A stretch of 64,000 nucleotides of DNA from Bacteroides intestinalis. Its GTDB lineage: Bacteria > Bacteroidota > Bacteroidia > Bacteroidales > Bacteroidaceae. Shown one piece after another: positions 8,415 to 17,431 of the stretch. Position 1 is the stretch's first letter. Each line of letters starts with the position of its first letter. The stretch covers positions 760,936 to 824,935 of the forward strand of contig NZ_CABJDN010000001.1 in NCBI RefSeq assembly GCF_902364365.1, in the 5' to 3' direction. The position numbers and the translations under genes were made by a program. The notes beneath the pieces are model-generated. The model saw only the letters and a program-made list of their open reading frames with translations, was not told the origin of the DNA and made no database searches.

Positions 8415-9803
8415 TTACAACAATTGACCTACCTGTTGAAGCCTGTTTCTAAGTTGTTTTATATCTACATTATGTACGTCAGGCGATTTGGATCTGCAGA
8501 TTTGTCCGGCAGCTACACCTACAGCCTCCCCAGTCACCAGGCAAGGTGGCATTACACGCAGACTTCCATGTGCGTAATGATCGGTTGAAATACAACGGCC
8601 GGCTACAAAAACATTCTTTAATCCTATTGGAAGAAGGCTTCGGAAAGGAATTCCGTGCGATTCTCCTTTTCCGTATCTGGGATATGTTGTGGCATTGCTT
8701 TTATGTACATCAATATAATAGGCGTTACGACCAATGCCATCCTCAAATTCTTTGTGGGCCAACCAATCATCTAACGTGAAAGTATAATCACACTTGATGC
8801 GTCGACTTTCACGGATTCCCATTAATGAAGCAGTACTTGCCAGATAAGAGGAAGCAAACACCTTAGGTTCATATTCGGCGAGTCCTTCCTGAAATTGTCG
8901 GGCTACTTTCCGGCCGGCCATCATGGCTTTCGAAAGAGAGACTGGATCTGTACTGTCTACTGTTACATGTCCTGCGTTGAACATCAGATATCCTGGTCCG
9001 GCGTATTTATCGTTGATATGATTGTCTTTTATCAGATTATATTTACCTGAATCGAGCATCTTATGAATAGGTCCGTCTTTTCGGCTGGTATGCACAGAGC
9101 CAACTAGTGAAAATTCGTAAGGGTCGATGTTGGATAAGGAAAAACAAAGAGTGCCTTGCTGAACATTTCCTTCTTCATCGCCCATATCAAAACCTGCACC
9201 AGCCCATGTTGCCAAATCACCATCGCCTGTGCAGTCGATAAACAGTTTTGCTTTGTAAGCAGTGAGTCCGGCTTTGTTGGCTACAACAATTGCATCCACC
9301 ACTCCTTCCTGTTTCATCTCTACCGCGGCCATGGTGGAGAAGAATAACACTGAAACTCCTTCGGAAGTGACCAGATCGTCGTATACTGTTTTCAGATATT
9401 CCGTATTGATGGGTACCCAATCGTTACCTTTGATATGTGGAACTCCTTTTTTTGCCTCAAGGAAAACCCTTTCGGCAATTCCTCTGTAAATTATCTTTTC
9501 TTTATCCGTAAAGGGGCACCAGGCATTTAACAATCCTGATGTTCCCATTCCTCCTAACATTCCTGTTGATTCTATCAATAAAACCTTAGCACCTTCTCGT
9601 GCCGCTGCCGTTGCAGCTGCGCAACCGGAGGGGCCACCTCCTACAACAATTACATCCCATTGGTCACCTGTTTTTATCATTCCTTTTTTTGAGGAAAGGC
9701 TATTGCCCTCCTCTGTGGATATTGTTGCTTGCATTATTCCCGGGATGGCTGCAGCTGCAGCTATCATTCCGGCCTTTTTCATAAAATCTCTTCTACTAGT
9801 CAT
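8415..9803 (-). CDS. FAD-dependent oxidoreductase with Tat-type signal
   Basis: A 462-aa flavoprotein of the PF12831-like FAD-dependent oxidoreductase group. The N-terminus carries a twin-arginine motif (SRRDFMKK) followed by an Ala-rich hydrophobic stretch, pointing to export of the folded, cofactor-loaded protein. The Rossmann dinucleotide-binding motif VVGGGPSG is near residue 52, followed by a conserved Gly/Met-rich stretch (GMLGGMGTSG). An FAD-contacting C-terminal block (FVAGRCISTD) is near residue 410. The electron partner and substrate are unknown. It is separated from the neighbouring SusC/D operon by a 413-bp gap with its own promoter, so it may or may not belong to the same regulon. 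Members of this group are common near glycan loci in Bacteroidetes. Confidence 0.85.
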   Translation of the reverse strand: MTSRRDFMKKAGMIAAAAAIPGIMQATISTEEGNSLSSKKGMIKTGDQWDVIVVGGGPSGCAAATAAAREGAKVLLIESTGMLGGMGTSGLLNAWCPFTDKEKIIYRGIAERVFLEAKKGVPHIKGNDWVPINTEYLKTVYDDLVTSEGVSVLFFSTMAAVEMKQEGVVDAIVVANKAGLTAYKAKLFIDCTGDGDLATWAGAGFDMGDEEGNVQQGTLCFSLSNIDPYEFSLVGSVHTSRKDGPIHKMLDSGKYNLIKDNHINDKYAGPGYLMFNAGHVTVDSTDPVSLSKAMMAGRKVARQFQEGLAEYEPKVFASSYLASTASLMGIRESRRIKCDYTFTLDDWLAHKEFEDGIGRNAYYIDVHKSNATTYPRYGKGESHGIPFRSLLPIGLKNVFVAGRCISTDHYAHGSLRVMPPCLVTGEAVGVAAGQICRSKSPDVHNVDIKQLRNRLQQVGQLL

Positions 9804-9856
9804 ATAAGCTATTTCTTTTTATGATACTGTGTTATCATTGTCTTTTTCAATTCGCA

Positions 9857-9864
9857 CAAAATTA
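9857..9864 (-). promoter_or_regulatory. Promoter -7 box (TAATTTTG on minus strand)
   Basis: TAnnTTTG match on the minus strand, about 50 nt before the ATG of the FAD oxidoreductase. Confidence 0.5.
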
Positions 9865-10113
9865 TATTAATAAATTCATTTCATCTATACCATACCCGTA
9901 TTATTTATTGGATTGTACAGATAGTTTGTTTTTCACTAAATCATATGGTTTTAAATCTAAATATTAACAATGATAAAATTACAAATAATTTATTATGTAT
10001 GTTTAGCCTTCTCATAGAATGTGATTTGTTATTGGATATAATATCTTGTTTGAGTAAAAGTACGCTAAAAAGTATTCTTAGCGGTATATTATTTTATTTG
10101 ATGTGAGGTGTGT
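9865..10113. other. Intergenic stretch without a recognised gene
   Basis: AT-rich DNA between the FAD oxidoreductase promoter and an IS-end-like inverted repeat. The only structure I see is a small hairpin with a 6-bp core (CGCTAA at 10063-10068 and TTAGCG at 10078-10083). No coding potential was recognised. Confidence 0.5.
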
Positions 10114-10174
10114 CAAAATGTGAACTGCATCCCAAAAGTTAGACATAAAACTTCTTGGGTGCAGTTCAGTTTTG
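10114..10174. repeat. Inverted repeat resembling IS3-family (IS150-group) ends
   Basis: Two arms starting with TGAACTGCA and carrying an AAAAGTT/AACTTCTT inner part face each other across an 8-nt centre (AGACATAA). The TGAACTGCAYCC...AAGTTAGACA pattern is typical of IS150-group IS3 terminal repeats (family knowledge). No transposase lies between the arms, so this is either an end-to-end remnant, a tiny MITE-like element, or simply the terminator hairpin of the SusC/D operon that ends at 10217. Confidence 0.5.
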
Positions 10175-10216
10175 GTACAACCTCTAGTTATCAAGAAAAA
10201 CAATCTAAAATATTTG

Positions 10217-10939
10217 TTAGAATGATATTTTTACAGCTGGAGCATAGTTATGCCTAACAGTTCCGACATCATCTAGACTAGCTATAGCTCCTATACGAAA
10301 ATAATAACTTCTACCTGCTTTGAATAGATTTGTGTTTTTTTCTAAATTAATGGATAGTTCATATTGCTTAGATGGATCTATAATCTCATTGATATTATTT
10401 GTTTTATCATTGCTAGATTGTATGTCAAATTTAACAGCTTCTCCTACATGCATATCTGAAAATGCATATAAACGGATATTTTTTATGATAGTATTCTCAC
10501 GTCCTCCTTCCAATGAGAAGGTTGCTACTATCTCATTTTGATTATGAGTAATTGTTGGAGATTTAATACGGATATAGGGCTCAACTTCAAAGTTATATTC
10601 ATTATTTCCCGGTTTTATTTCAAAAGATTTGAATTCTAAAGGATAGAAATTGGCATTTCTCAAGTATAAATCATATTTATTGGAGAATACGAGATTATTG
10701 CGGAATTCTCCATTGTTTTTTATAACCCAGGTTTGTGCACTAGGATTTTCATAACCTAATTCATAAGCTTCTATTGTAGCCCCATTTTGCAAATCGGTTT
10801 CAACAAGCTCTCCTGTTTTAACATCTCTTATTGAACCATAAAAGCACGCGTTGGGTCCTGTAAAGTTGTCCTTTTCGCAAGAAGGTAATAATAGCAAGCA
10901 GAATAAAGACTGAATTAAAAATATTTTTTTTGTTTTCAT
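10217..10939 (-). CDS. DUF3823-type lipoprotein of the SusC/D operon
   Basis: A 240-aa lipoprotein with lipobox LPSC (Cys21). The conserved start of the mature domain (ACFYGSIRDVKTGE) and the beta-rich remainder fit DUF3823 proteins, which are regularly found next to SusD in Bacteroidetes and are thought to be surface glycan-binding accessories. It lies 12 bp after the SusD gene and is the last gene of the five-gene operon that begins at 19369. No catalytic motif is visible. Family assignment rests on sequence pattern and position. Confidence 0.8.
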   Translation of the reverse strand: MKTKKIFLIQSLFCLLLLPSCEKDNFTGPNACFYGSIRDVKTGELVETDLQNGATIEAYELGYENPSAQTWVIKNNGEFRNNLVFSNKYDLYLRNANFYPLEFKSFEIKPGNNEYNFEVEPYIRIKSPTITHNQNEIVATFSLEGGRENTIIKNIRLYAFSDMHVGEAVKFDIQSSNDKTNNINEIIDPSKQYELSINLEKNTNLFKAGRSYYFRIGAIASLDDVGTVRHNYAPAVKISF

Positions 10940-10951
10940 ATACTTATATTG

Positions 10952-12910
10952 TTAATATTGAGGATTTTGAATTAAATTATTGCTTGTCGTTCCTGGAATA
11001 GCTAAATAGTATGACCTTTCATTAAAACGACGTCCATTATCTATATTATCGTAATAGCTATTTGCACGTACAAATATATATTGAGGAGTTGTTTCGCGCA
11101 AATCAAGGATAGGGACTAGGGCTTTCCGCATGGCGGCCCCATTAAATATGATATGGGCATCCCGTCGACGAATTAAATCCCAGTAACGATGACCCTCAAA
11201 AGCAAGTTCTACTCTTCGTTCTTTCAGAACATTCTCCACTGTTAATGGAATTTCGTCCCTATGACCAGCTCTTTTACGAATATCATTCAAGCATTTTTTG
11301 GCTAGGATAATATCGCCTTGGCCAGATTCAGCTACGGCCTCTGCATAATTCAGGTATACTTCTGCCAGTCGCATGTCTATATAGTCTGTGGTGGAACTAA
11401 AGAGCTTACCCGTTACACTTTTATCTTCCTGTAGAAATTTTTTTAAAGAAAATCCTGTGATAGAATATTTCGCATCTTCCCAATTATTATAAATTCTGAA
11501 TGAATAATCGGTCATGGCTTGTCCACCGAATGTATAATAAGTTTTTCCGTCTTTCCCGATCGCCTTGTTGTCTTGGTATATTAGCTGTGTACCATCGGGA
11601 GAGATTAAGCCCCCTTGCATGATAATTGTGACTCCTTTCCAAATACTCCCGGGAACAATACAACTGCCAAATAATCGTGCGTCTTTCCCTGCGAAAATGT
11701 CAGAAGGATTATTGTATTTGATATATGGTACGTTTATGTCGATTCCTTCACCAGGGTTGGCGATGTAGATGTCTTCTTTGCCGTCAATACGTGTACGAAT
11801 GGGGGCACTTTTCCCTGTACCATCATCTGTGTAATCTTCGTATATATCGACTAGATTTAATGCAGGACTAAACTTACCGTATGCGGTGGTATATCCGGGA
11901 TTTGTTTGTGCTGGGTTGAAGAATATATCGGTATTATGGCCTTGTAACATTGTCTGTGTCCCGTCGATATAACCTTTTGCAAAAATCACTTCATTTAAAA
12001 CTTCTGGATCTGTAGGATTCTCAAATATGTGTTGATAGTTTACAGCTGCTTCTTCAGCGTTTTGAGGGATGGGCTTATAAAGTTGTTTACCAGAATTATC
12101 AATAATTTGTTTTGCTGCATCAGCAGCCTTTTGATAATAATTCTCAGCATCAGTTGGAGTAAAACCGCCTACTAATTTATCTTCTACGGCCTTGCCTGTA
12201 AGAGGTGCTTTATTCCAATATTTTGCCAATGAAGCTGCAAATAGAGCAACTCTAGACTTTAATGCATATGCAGCCCATATCGTTGCACGTTTTGTTCCTT
12301 CTATATTTTCTACTTTCTCAGGTAAATGAGCAGCAGCTTTATCGCATTCTTCTAGAATAAAATCCCATGTCGCTTTTTCTGTGCTGCGAGGAACATATAG
12401 TGCATCCCCCTCTTCCATCTGTTGAAGATGTGTTACAATAGGTACACCACCAAAACGTTTTGCTAATGCAAAGTAGGTATAAGCACGGATAAAATGTGCC
12501 TCACTAAGCAAACGGTTAGCTTCATTTTCGCTAATATCGACGGTAGGAACAGTTTCCATAAATTGATTAATTTGCCTGATAGCTCCATAATCCCAATATC
12601 CATATGATATTTCTACGCTATGAGAACCACCACTATTAGTACTTTCATCTGTAAAGAAGGAAGAACTATAGCCTAATTCTACCCATCCACCACTTTCTTG
12701 ATGATAATTGAAACCTTTATTGGGATTGTAAGAAAAGTCTTCCATTGGCATCTTGTTGTATAAGGTGGCAAGGATAGTTTTTATTTCACTGATGTCAGAG
12801 AATACTTGCTCTGGCGAAACCCTATCAAGAGGTTTTATGTCTAAAAAATCACTACATGCAGTGCTCATAAGTGCAGCAAATAGGATGCATATCATTGATT
12901 TGCTTTTCAT
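10952..12910 (-). CDS. SusD/RagB family outer-membrane lipoprotein
   Basis: The surface glycan-binding lid of a SusC/SusD uptake complex. The 652-aa protein has lipobox STAC (Cys19) followed by SDFLDIKPLD, typical of SusD N-termini. The C-terminal signature RRVELAFEGHRYWDL, shared by almost all SusD homologues, is present near residue 575. It is somewhat longer than average SusD proteins (about 500-600 aa). The partner SusC gene is 12 bp upstream in the same operon, so the two are expected to be co-translated and form a complex at the outer membrane. The ligand cannot be read from sequence. Confidence 0.95.
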   Translation of the reverse strand: MKSKSMICILFAALMSTACSDFLDIKPLDRVSPEQVFSDISEIKTILATLYNKMPMEDFSYNPNKGFNYHQESGGWVELGYSSSFFTDESTNSGGSHSVEISYGYWDYGAIRQINQFMETVPTVDISENEANRLLSEAHFIRAYTYFALAKRFGGVPIVTHLQQMEEGDALYVPRSTEKATWDFILEECDKAAAHLPEKVENIEGTKRATIWAAYALKSRVALFAASLAKYWNKAPLTGKAVEDKLVGGFTPTDAENYYQKAADAAKQIIDNSGKQLYKPIPQNAEEAAVNYQHIFENPTDPEVLNEVIFAKGYIDGTQTMLQGHNTDIFFNPAQTNPGYTTAYGKFSPALNLVDIYEDYTDDGTGKSAPIRTRIDGKEDIYIANPGEGIDINVPYIKYNNPSDIFAGKDARLFGSCIVPGSIWKGVTIIMQGGLISPDGTQLIYQDNKAIGKDGKTYYTFGGQAMTDYSFRIYNNWEDAKYSITGFSLKKFLQEDKSVTGKLFSSTTDYIDMRLAEVYLNYAEAVAESGQGDIILAKKCLNDIRKRAGHRDEIPLTVENVLKERRVELAFEGHRYWDLIRRRDAHIIFNGAAMRKALVPILDLRETTPQYIFVRANSYYDNIDNGRRFNERSYYLAIPGTTSNNLIQNPQY

Positions 12911-12922
12911 ATCTTTAATTGT

Positions 12923-15900
12923 TTAAAAGTTAATACTAAGACCAAAGTTAAAGGAACGCATAAGAGGATAAGTTAAATCTGCTGTATAATCTCCTTCTTC
13001 CCTTTCGGGGTCTAAATCTTTGATACCTTTGCCACAAAAGGTAAACAGATTAAATCCGTTGGCATAAATCCGTAAACCTTCTAGACCTATAGCTTTTGTC
13101 CATTGTTTTGGAAAAGTATAGCCAATTTCTATACTTTTGATACGCAAATAGGAAGCATTGAGACGCCATAAATCAGTAATCATAGCATCTGTTGTTCCAC
13201 TAGCATCAGTCTTCAATGCGGGATATTTGCCGCTAATCCATTGGGTATTGGGGTCATATGGATCGTCATTGATATTGGCGGTATGCCACCTATCCATGTA
13301 CTGTTCCCATAATACTGGATAGCTTCCATATCCCCAAATATCATTTTTTTGAGTGAATACAGTGAACAGGGCAGAACCTTGCAATAAGACATTAAGATCG
13401 AAGCCCTTCCAAGCTACATCTAAGTTAAAACCATATTGTAGAGGTGGGTTGTTAGCAATTCCCGATTGTTGACCTGCCCAGAATGTTGGTAGTTGGTCTT
13501 TATCATTGATTATACCATCACCGTTGACATCGATAACTCTATAACTACCAGGTAAGCCTTTAGAATTGCCCACACTTCCTCCGATTAGTGGAGCTTCTTG
13601 ATATTGTTGAATATTTGTGTATTGGCCATCATATATAAAGCCCCATTCTCTACCAGTGTAGCGGTTACTGCCTTGAGAGTCTTTCCATGCTTCCCATGAA
13701 CTGCTATAGGGTGAGCGCTCTGTATGCAGTAGCTTTTTTCTCGAATATACGAGATTAGCACTTACCCCATATTTGAAATCTCTGATAGAATTTCTGTGTG
13801 AGATAACTAATTCGAATCCGCGTACTAAATCGCTATTTAGGTTCTCTTGTGGGAATGATGCTCCGAAAGTATTAGGTACAGACTGTATTTTGGTAGCTAA
13901 TAATCCATTTCTGTTCTTTTGGAAGAAATCTACGGATGCTGATAATTTCCCATTCCACAAATCAATGTCTAATCCTATATTAGCCGTTTTGGTTTTAATC
14001 CAAGTTAGATTATTATTAATAACTCCTGGAAATAATACTCCATTTGTTAAAATACCATCATTAAAGACGTAGCCTCCGCTTATACCAGCAAGGGTATAGC
14101 CAGAATAATATTGAAACGGATTACCGGCATCAGCTCCCATCCAACCATACGAACCTCTTAACTTTAGATTAGAGATAAAAGGAAGATTTTCTTTTATAAA
14201 AGATTCTTCGGAAATTCTCCAACCTGCGGATAAAGAAGGGAAGAATGCCCAGCGCTTTCCGGGAGCGTATTTATATGAACCATCATATCTGAATGCAAAT
14301 TCAAATAAATATTTATTCATGTAATCATAGTTAGCTCGACCAAGTAAAGATAGAAACGCTTCTTCTGTACGGTTGCCGCCGTTTGATAAATTGGTTAAAC
14401 TACCTTGGTCCAGAACATCATTGGTGTATATATCATCATATTGTCTTTTACCAGAGATTGTTTTTTGTTCCATTTTCTTGGCTTCCCATACCATGGTTGC
14501 TCCAATTGTATGTTGTCCAAAACTATTGTTGTATAACAATTGAGCTTGGACATCTCTACGGGCAAATGTAGTTTTGCTATTTGAGTAGGTGGAAACTGCT
14601 GGGTCTACTACCTTAGCGTCAGTTTGATAGTCATAGAGATAATATCCTTTTTGCAGAATGGAATTATCGTTGATATTTCCATCATACGCACCTAATACTT
14701 TTGCTTTTAGGCCTTTCACCCAAGGTACTGTATAGGTGAGCTCCAAGGTTGTTTGATATTGTGTATTGTTCCACGACTGGTAACCGTCAACATCTTCCTG
14801 CATCATTGCTACAGGATTTTGATTGGTGTTGGGTAAGCTTGAATAGTGATCAGGATTCTTCAATGTTGTCGGTCCAATACCGCGTTCTGCCGTAATTATT
14901 GGTTTAAATAGCCAAAAGTAGCCAATACGGGGTGATTTATTACTATCATATTTCCCCGAGAATGTAAAGTCGGCTATTAAATTCTTTGTAAGCTCTGCTG
15001 TCATATTAACTCGCGCATTATATTTGCGATACGTTTGAATATTGCTTTTTAATAGCCCATTATCTTCCATGTACCCCAAACTCATGTAATACTTAACCTT
15101 ATCGGAACCGCCGGTTGCAGAAATAGAATGTTGTTGTTGTGTGGTTATATTCTTTAGGGTCAAATCAAGCCAGTCATGGTCTTGATATCCTGGCTCTGTT
15201 CCTGCTTTCCATTTTGCTAGTTCTTCATCATTATAGGAAGGATTATTTCCGTTGTTTCTGTCCATCTCGTTTTTCATAAGGCGATAGGTGTAAGCATCAA
15301 CTGATTGACGCATTGAAGTTGGGCTCTTGATGCCAAAGTAGCCGTTATATGAGAATTTTGTTTTTCCTTGACTACCCTTTTTTGTTGTAACAATAATAAC
15401 GCCATTATCTGCATTCATACCATATATGGCTGCTGAAGCATCTTTCAGAACGGAAATGCTTTCAATATCATCCGGACTTAATCTTTCAAAATCTGATATA
15501 CCATCTCTGGCTACTCCATCAATTACTACCAGTGGGGAACCAAATCCTCTGATACTTACCATGCTGTTGAAAGAGCCTGGCTCACCAGTCTGTTGGCGAA
15601 TTTGAATACCAGGAATCTTACCTTGGATGCTACTGACTAAACTAGGAGCTTTGGTTGTTAAGATGTCATCAGATTTAATTTGTGCCACAGATCCAGTCAA
15701 TGTTTCTTTCTTCTGTACACCATATCCAACTACTACAACTTCATCCAAAAGCTCAGTGTCTGATTCTAACTTTATAACTAGGTTTGTTTTAGCTGCAATG
15801 TGAATCTCTTTACTTTTGTATCCAACATAGGTTATCTTTAATCTGCCATTTGGATGAGCAGAGAGTTTAAATGTGCCATTTACATCAGTAATTGTTCCAT

Positions 15901-16057
15901 TCGTAGTTCCTATTTCTACGATATTTACCCCAATAAGAGGTTCGCCGGTTTCGTCTGTGACCAAACCTTTAATAACACCTGTTTGTGCAAGCCCATTGAA
16001 GGGAATAAGGCAACAAATCAATGCAACCCAAAAACTTGCAAATAAAAAATGTTTCAT
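12923..16057 (-). CDS. SusC/RagA family TonB-dependent transporter
   Basis: The outer-membrane beta-barrel that imports oligosaccharides with SusD, powered by TonB. The protein has 1044 aa with a signal peptide ending near GLAQ. A carboxypeptidase-D-regulatory-like domain (about 27-105; VTDETGEPLIGVN) is followed by the TonB box region (DEVVVVGYG). The plug domain (about 115-225) includes the SusC signature SVLKDASAAIYG; one Ala of the usual AAAIYG form is missing. A 22-stranded barrel fills the rest and ends in a terminal Phe (LSINF). It lies between a TIM-barrel lipoprotein gene and SusD. An N-terminal extension for anti-sigma control is absent, consistent with AraC control. Confidence 0.96.
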   Translation of the reverse strand: MKHFLFASFWVALICCLIPFNGLAQTGVIKGLVTDETGEPLIGVNIVEIGTTNGTITDVNGTFKLSAHPNGRLKITYVGYKSKEIHIAAKTNLVIKLESDTELLDEVVVVGYGVQKKETLTGSVAQIKSDDILTTKAPSLVSSIQGKIPGIQIRQQTGEPGSFNSMVSIRGFGSPLVVIDGVARDGISDFERLSPDDIESISVLKDASAAIYGMNADNGVIIVTTKKGSQGKTKFSYNGYFGIKSPTSMRQSVDAYTYRLMKNEMDRNNGNNPSYNDEELAKWKAGTEPGYQDHDWLDLTLKNITTQQQHSISATGGSDKVKYYMSLGYMEDNGLLKSNIQTYRKYNARVNMTAELTKNLIADFTFSGKYDSNKSPRIGYFWLFKPIITAERGIGPTTLKNPDHYSSLPNTNQNPVAMMQEDVDGYQSWNNTQYQTTLELTYTVPWVKGLKAKVLGAYDGNINDNSILQKGYYLYDYQTDAKVVDPAVSTYSNSKTTFARRDVQAQLLYNNSFGQHTIGATMVWEAKKMEQKTISGKRQYDDIYTNDVLDQGSLTNLSNGGNRTEEAFLSLLGRANYDYMNKYLFEFAFRYDGSYKYAPGKRWAFFPSLSAGWRISEESFIKENLPFISNLKLRGSYGWMGADAGNPFQYYSGYTLAGISGGYVFNDGILTNGVLFPGVINNNLTWIKTKTANIGLDIDLWNGKLSASVDFFQKNRNGLLATKIQSVPNTFGASFPQENLNSDLVRGFELVISHRNSIRDFKYGVSANLVYSRKKLLHTERSPYSSSWEAWKDSQGSNRYTGREWGFIYDGQYTNIQQYQEAPLIGGSVGNSKGLPGSYRVIDVNGDGIINDKDQLPTFWAGQQSGIANNPPLQYGFNLDVAWKGFDLNVLLQGSALFTVFTQKNDIWGYGSYPVLWEQYMDRWHTANINDDPYDPNTQWISGKYPALKTDASGTTDAMITDLWRLNASYLRIKSIEIGYTFPKQWTKAIGLEGLRIYANGFNLFTFCGKGIKDLDPEREEGDYTADLTYPLMRSFNFGLSINF

Positions 16058-16095
16058 GTTTAAATTAGATTTAATTAATAAAGAATGGTATGTTT

Positions 16096-17397
16096 CTATT
16101 TTAGACTTTGTCCTTGATTCTTTAATAGAGAGTCAAAGTATTTTGCTGCAAAACTTTTTGTACCATCAGGACGAATCAGCCAAAAGCCTCTCATTTCATC
16201 ATTGGTACGTGTACCATTGGAAGAACGGAATGCTTCATCTTTGGGCTCATTACAATAAAGTTCCCACTGAATGAGGTATGGTATATTTAAGGCTAAACAC
16301 ACTGCAACATATGTGTCCCAGTTCTTGATAACGGGCTCTTCAGTGAGTAATTCTTCATAGCGTTGTTCCGGAATGCCAATTTCACCTAAGAATACTCTCT
16401 TTTCGCCTTTCATAATGTTACTTGGCGTGAAGTATTTTTTTATATATTCGATACCTTTATATAATAGTATGCCGTTATCTAGCCCTGTTGTATTTAAGGC
16501 ATCATAGCATGACCAAGAAACCATATCTACATTTACGTTTGGTAATACCGAATTGATGATTCCTGGAATTCCGTTCATGCTGTCAATTACTTTGTTTGCT
16601 TCAATGGCATGGTATACTTTACATTTAGAATTTACATTCTCTTGCCTTGCGCGTTCTACCCCTCTTTGACGGGCTGTAAACCATTTGACCATATTTTGTA
16701 CTCTTTGGGTGGAATCGGCGGGGACTAGAACCGTGTATCTATCTCCGTCTACAGCCTTAATAAGTTCACCGGCTTTGCGCGACCATCTAGCACTGTCTCC
16801 GGTTCCTCCTCTCATTATCCAATCTCCTTCCCAATTTTCTAATATGAATGTCATCTCTCTGTCTTTATATTCATCTAAAAGGTATTGGGTTAGCTCGTAG
16901 ATTTCTTGTTCTTCTTTTTGGCTGCTTTCATTAGTGGTTTTCACTCCTGCTCCACCAATACTCAATACAATTGTAGAGAAGTTCATGTCAAAACATGTTT
17001 TATAGTAAGTGTTTTGTGCCAAATCTTTTAATGTACAATTGTCTGGAAGCTGCCATTCGGAATTGTATGAATATCCATCTATTTTAGTAATCTTTCCTTG
17101 CTTTTTCCCTTTGTTGAACCACAATTTGACAACACCATATCCCATTTGTTGTAATGTGCGGCATCCTTCGATAATATAGGGTTCTCCTGTAAAGTAGTAT
17201 TTCCCGTCTACATGTGTAGCACCGATTCTTGTAGAAAAATTATCGGGTATTTGATACCCTTTACTTGGTTTATGCTGATCTATGATGGCTGCAATTTCCG
17301 CATCGCTTAATTCTTTTGTTTTATCACTAAGCGAATGGCAAGAACAGGCAAATATTGAGATTAAGAAATAATAATGAAATAATTTAATTCTTTTCAT
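16096..17397 (-). CDS. Putative TIM-barrel glycoside hydrolase lipoprotein (paralogue 1)
   Basis: A 433-aa lipoprotein (lipobox-like Cys18 and Cys20) of a family I cannot name. It has features of a clan-A-like TIM barrel: NWEGDW with Glu190 at a place fitting a strand-4 acid/base, and FLGEIG with Glu339 fitting a strand-7 nucleophile. Between them lie a KWF...RQR block, YHAIEAN, and NSVLPNVNVD. The same blocks occur in the same order in the 400-aa protein at 23465-24667, so the two are paralogues inside one locus. Position between the esterase and SusC suggests an enzyme or binding protein acting on the imported glycan. Catalysis is inferred from motif spacing only. Confidence 0.65.
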   Translation of the reverse strand: MKRIKLFHYYFLISIFACSCHSLSDKTKELSDAEIAAIIDQHKPSKGYQIPDNFSTRIGATHVDGKYYFTGEPYIIEGCRTLQQMGYGVVKLWFNKGKKQGKITKIDGYSYNSEWQLPDNCTLKDLAQNTYYKTCFDMNFSTIVLSIGGAGVKTTNESSQKEEQEIYELTQYLLDEYKDREMTFILENWEGDWIMRGGTGDSARWSRKAGELIKAVDGDRYTVLVPADSTQRVQNMVKWFTARQRGVERARQENVNSKCKVYHAIEANKVIDSMNGIPGIINSVLPNVNVDMVSWSCYDALNTTGLDNGILLYKGIEYIKKYFTPSNIMKGEKRVFLGEIGIPEQRYEELLTEEPVIKNWDTYVAVCLALNIPYLIQWELYCNEPKDEAFRSSNGTRTNDEMRGFWLIRPDGTKSFAAKYFDSLLKNQGQSLK

Positions 17398-17431
17398 GAT
17401 GATTTTGAGTTTAGTAAATTAATTGTGTTTT

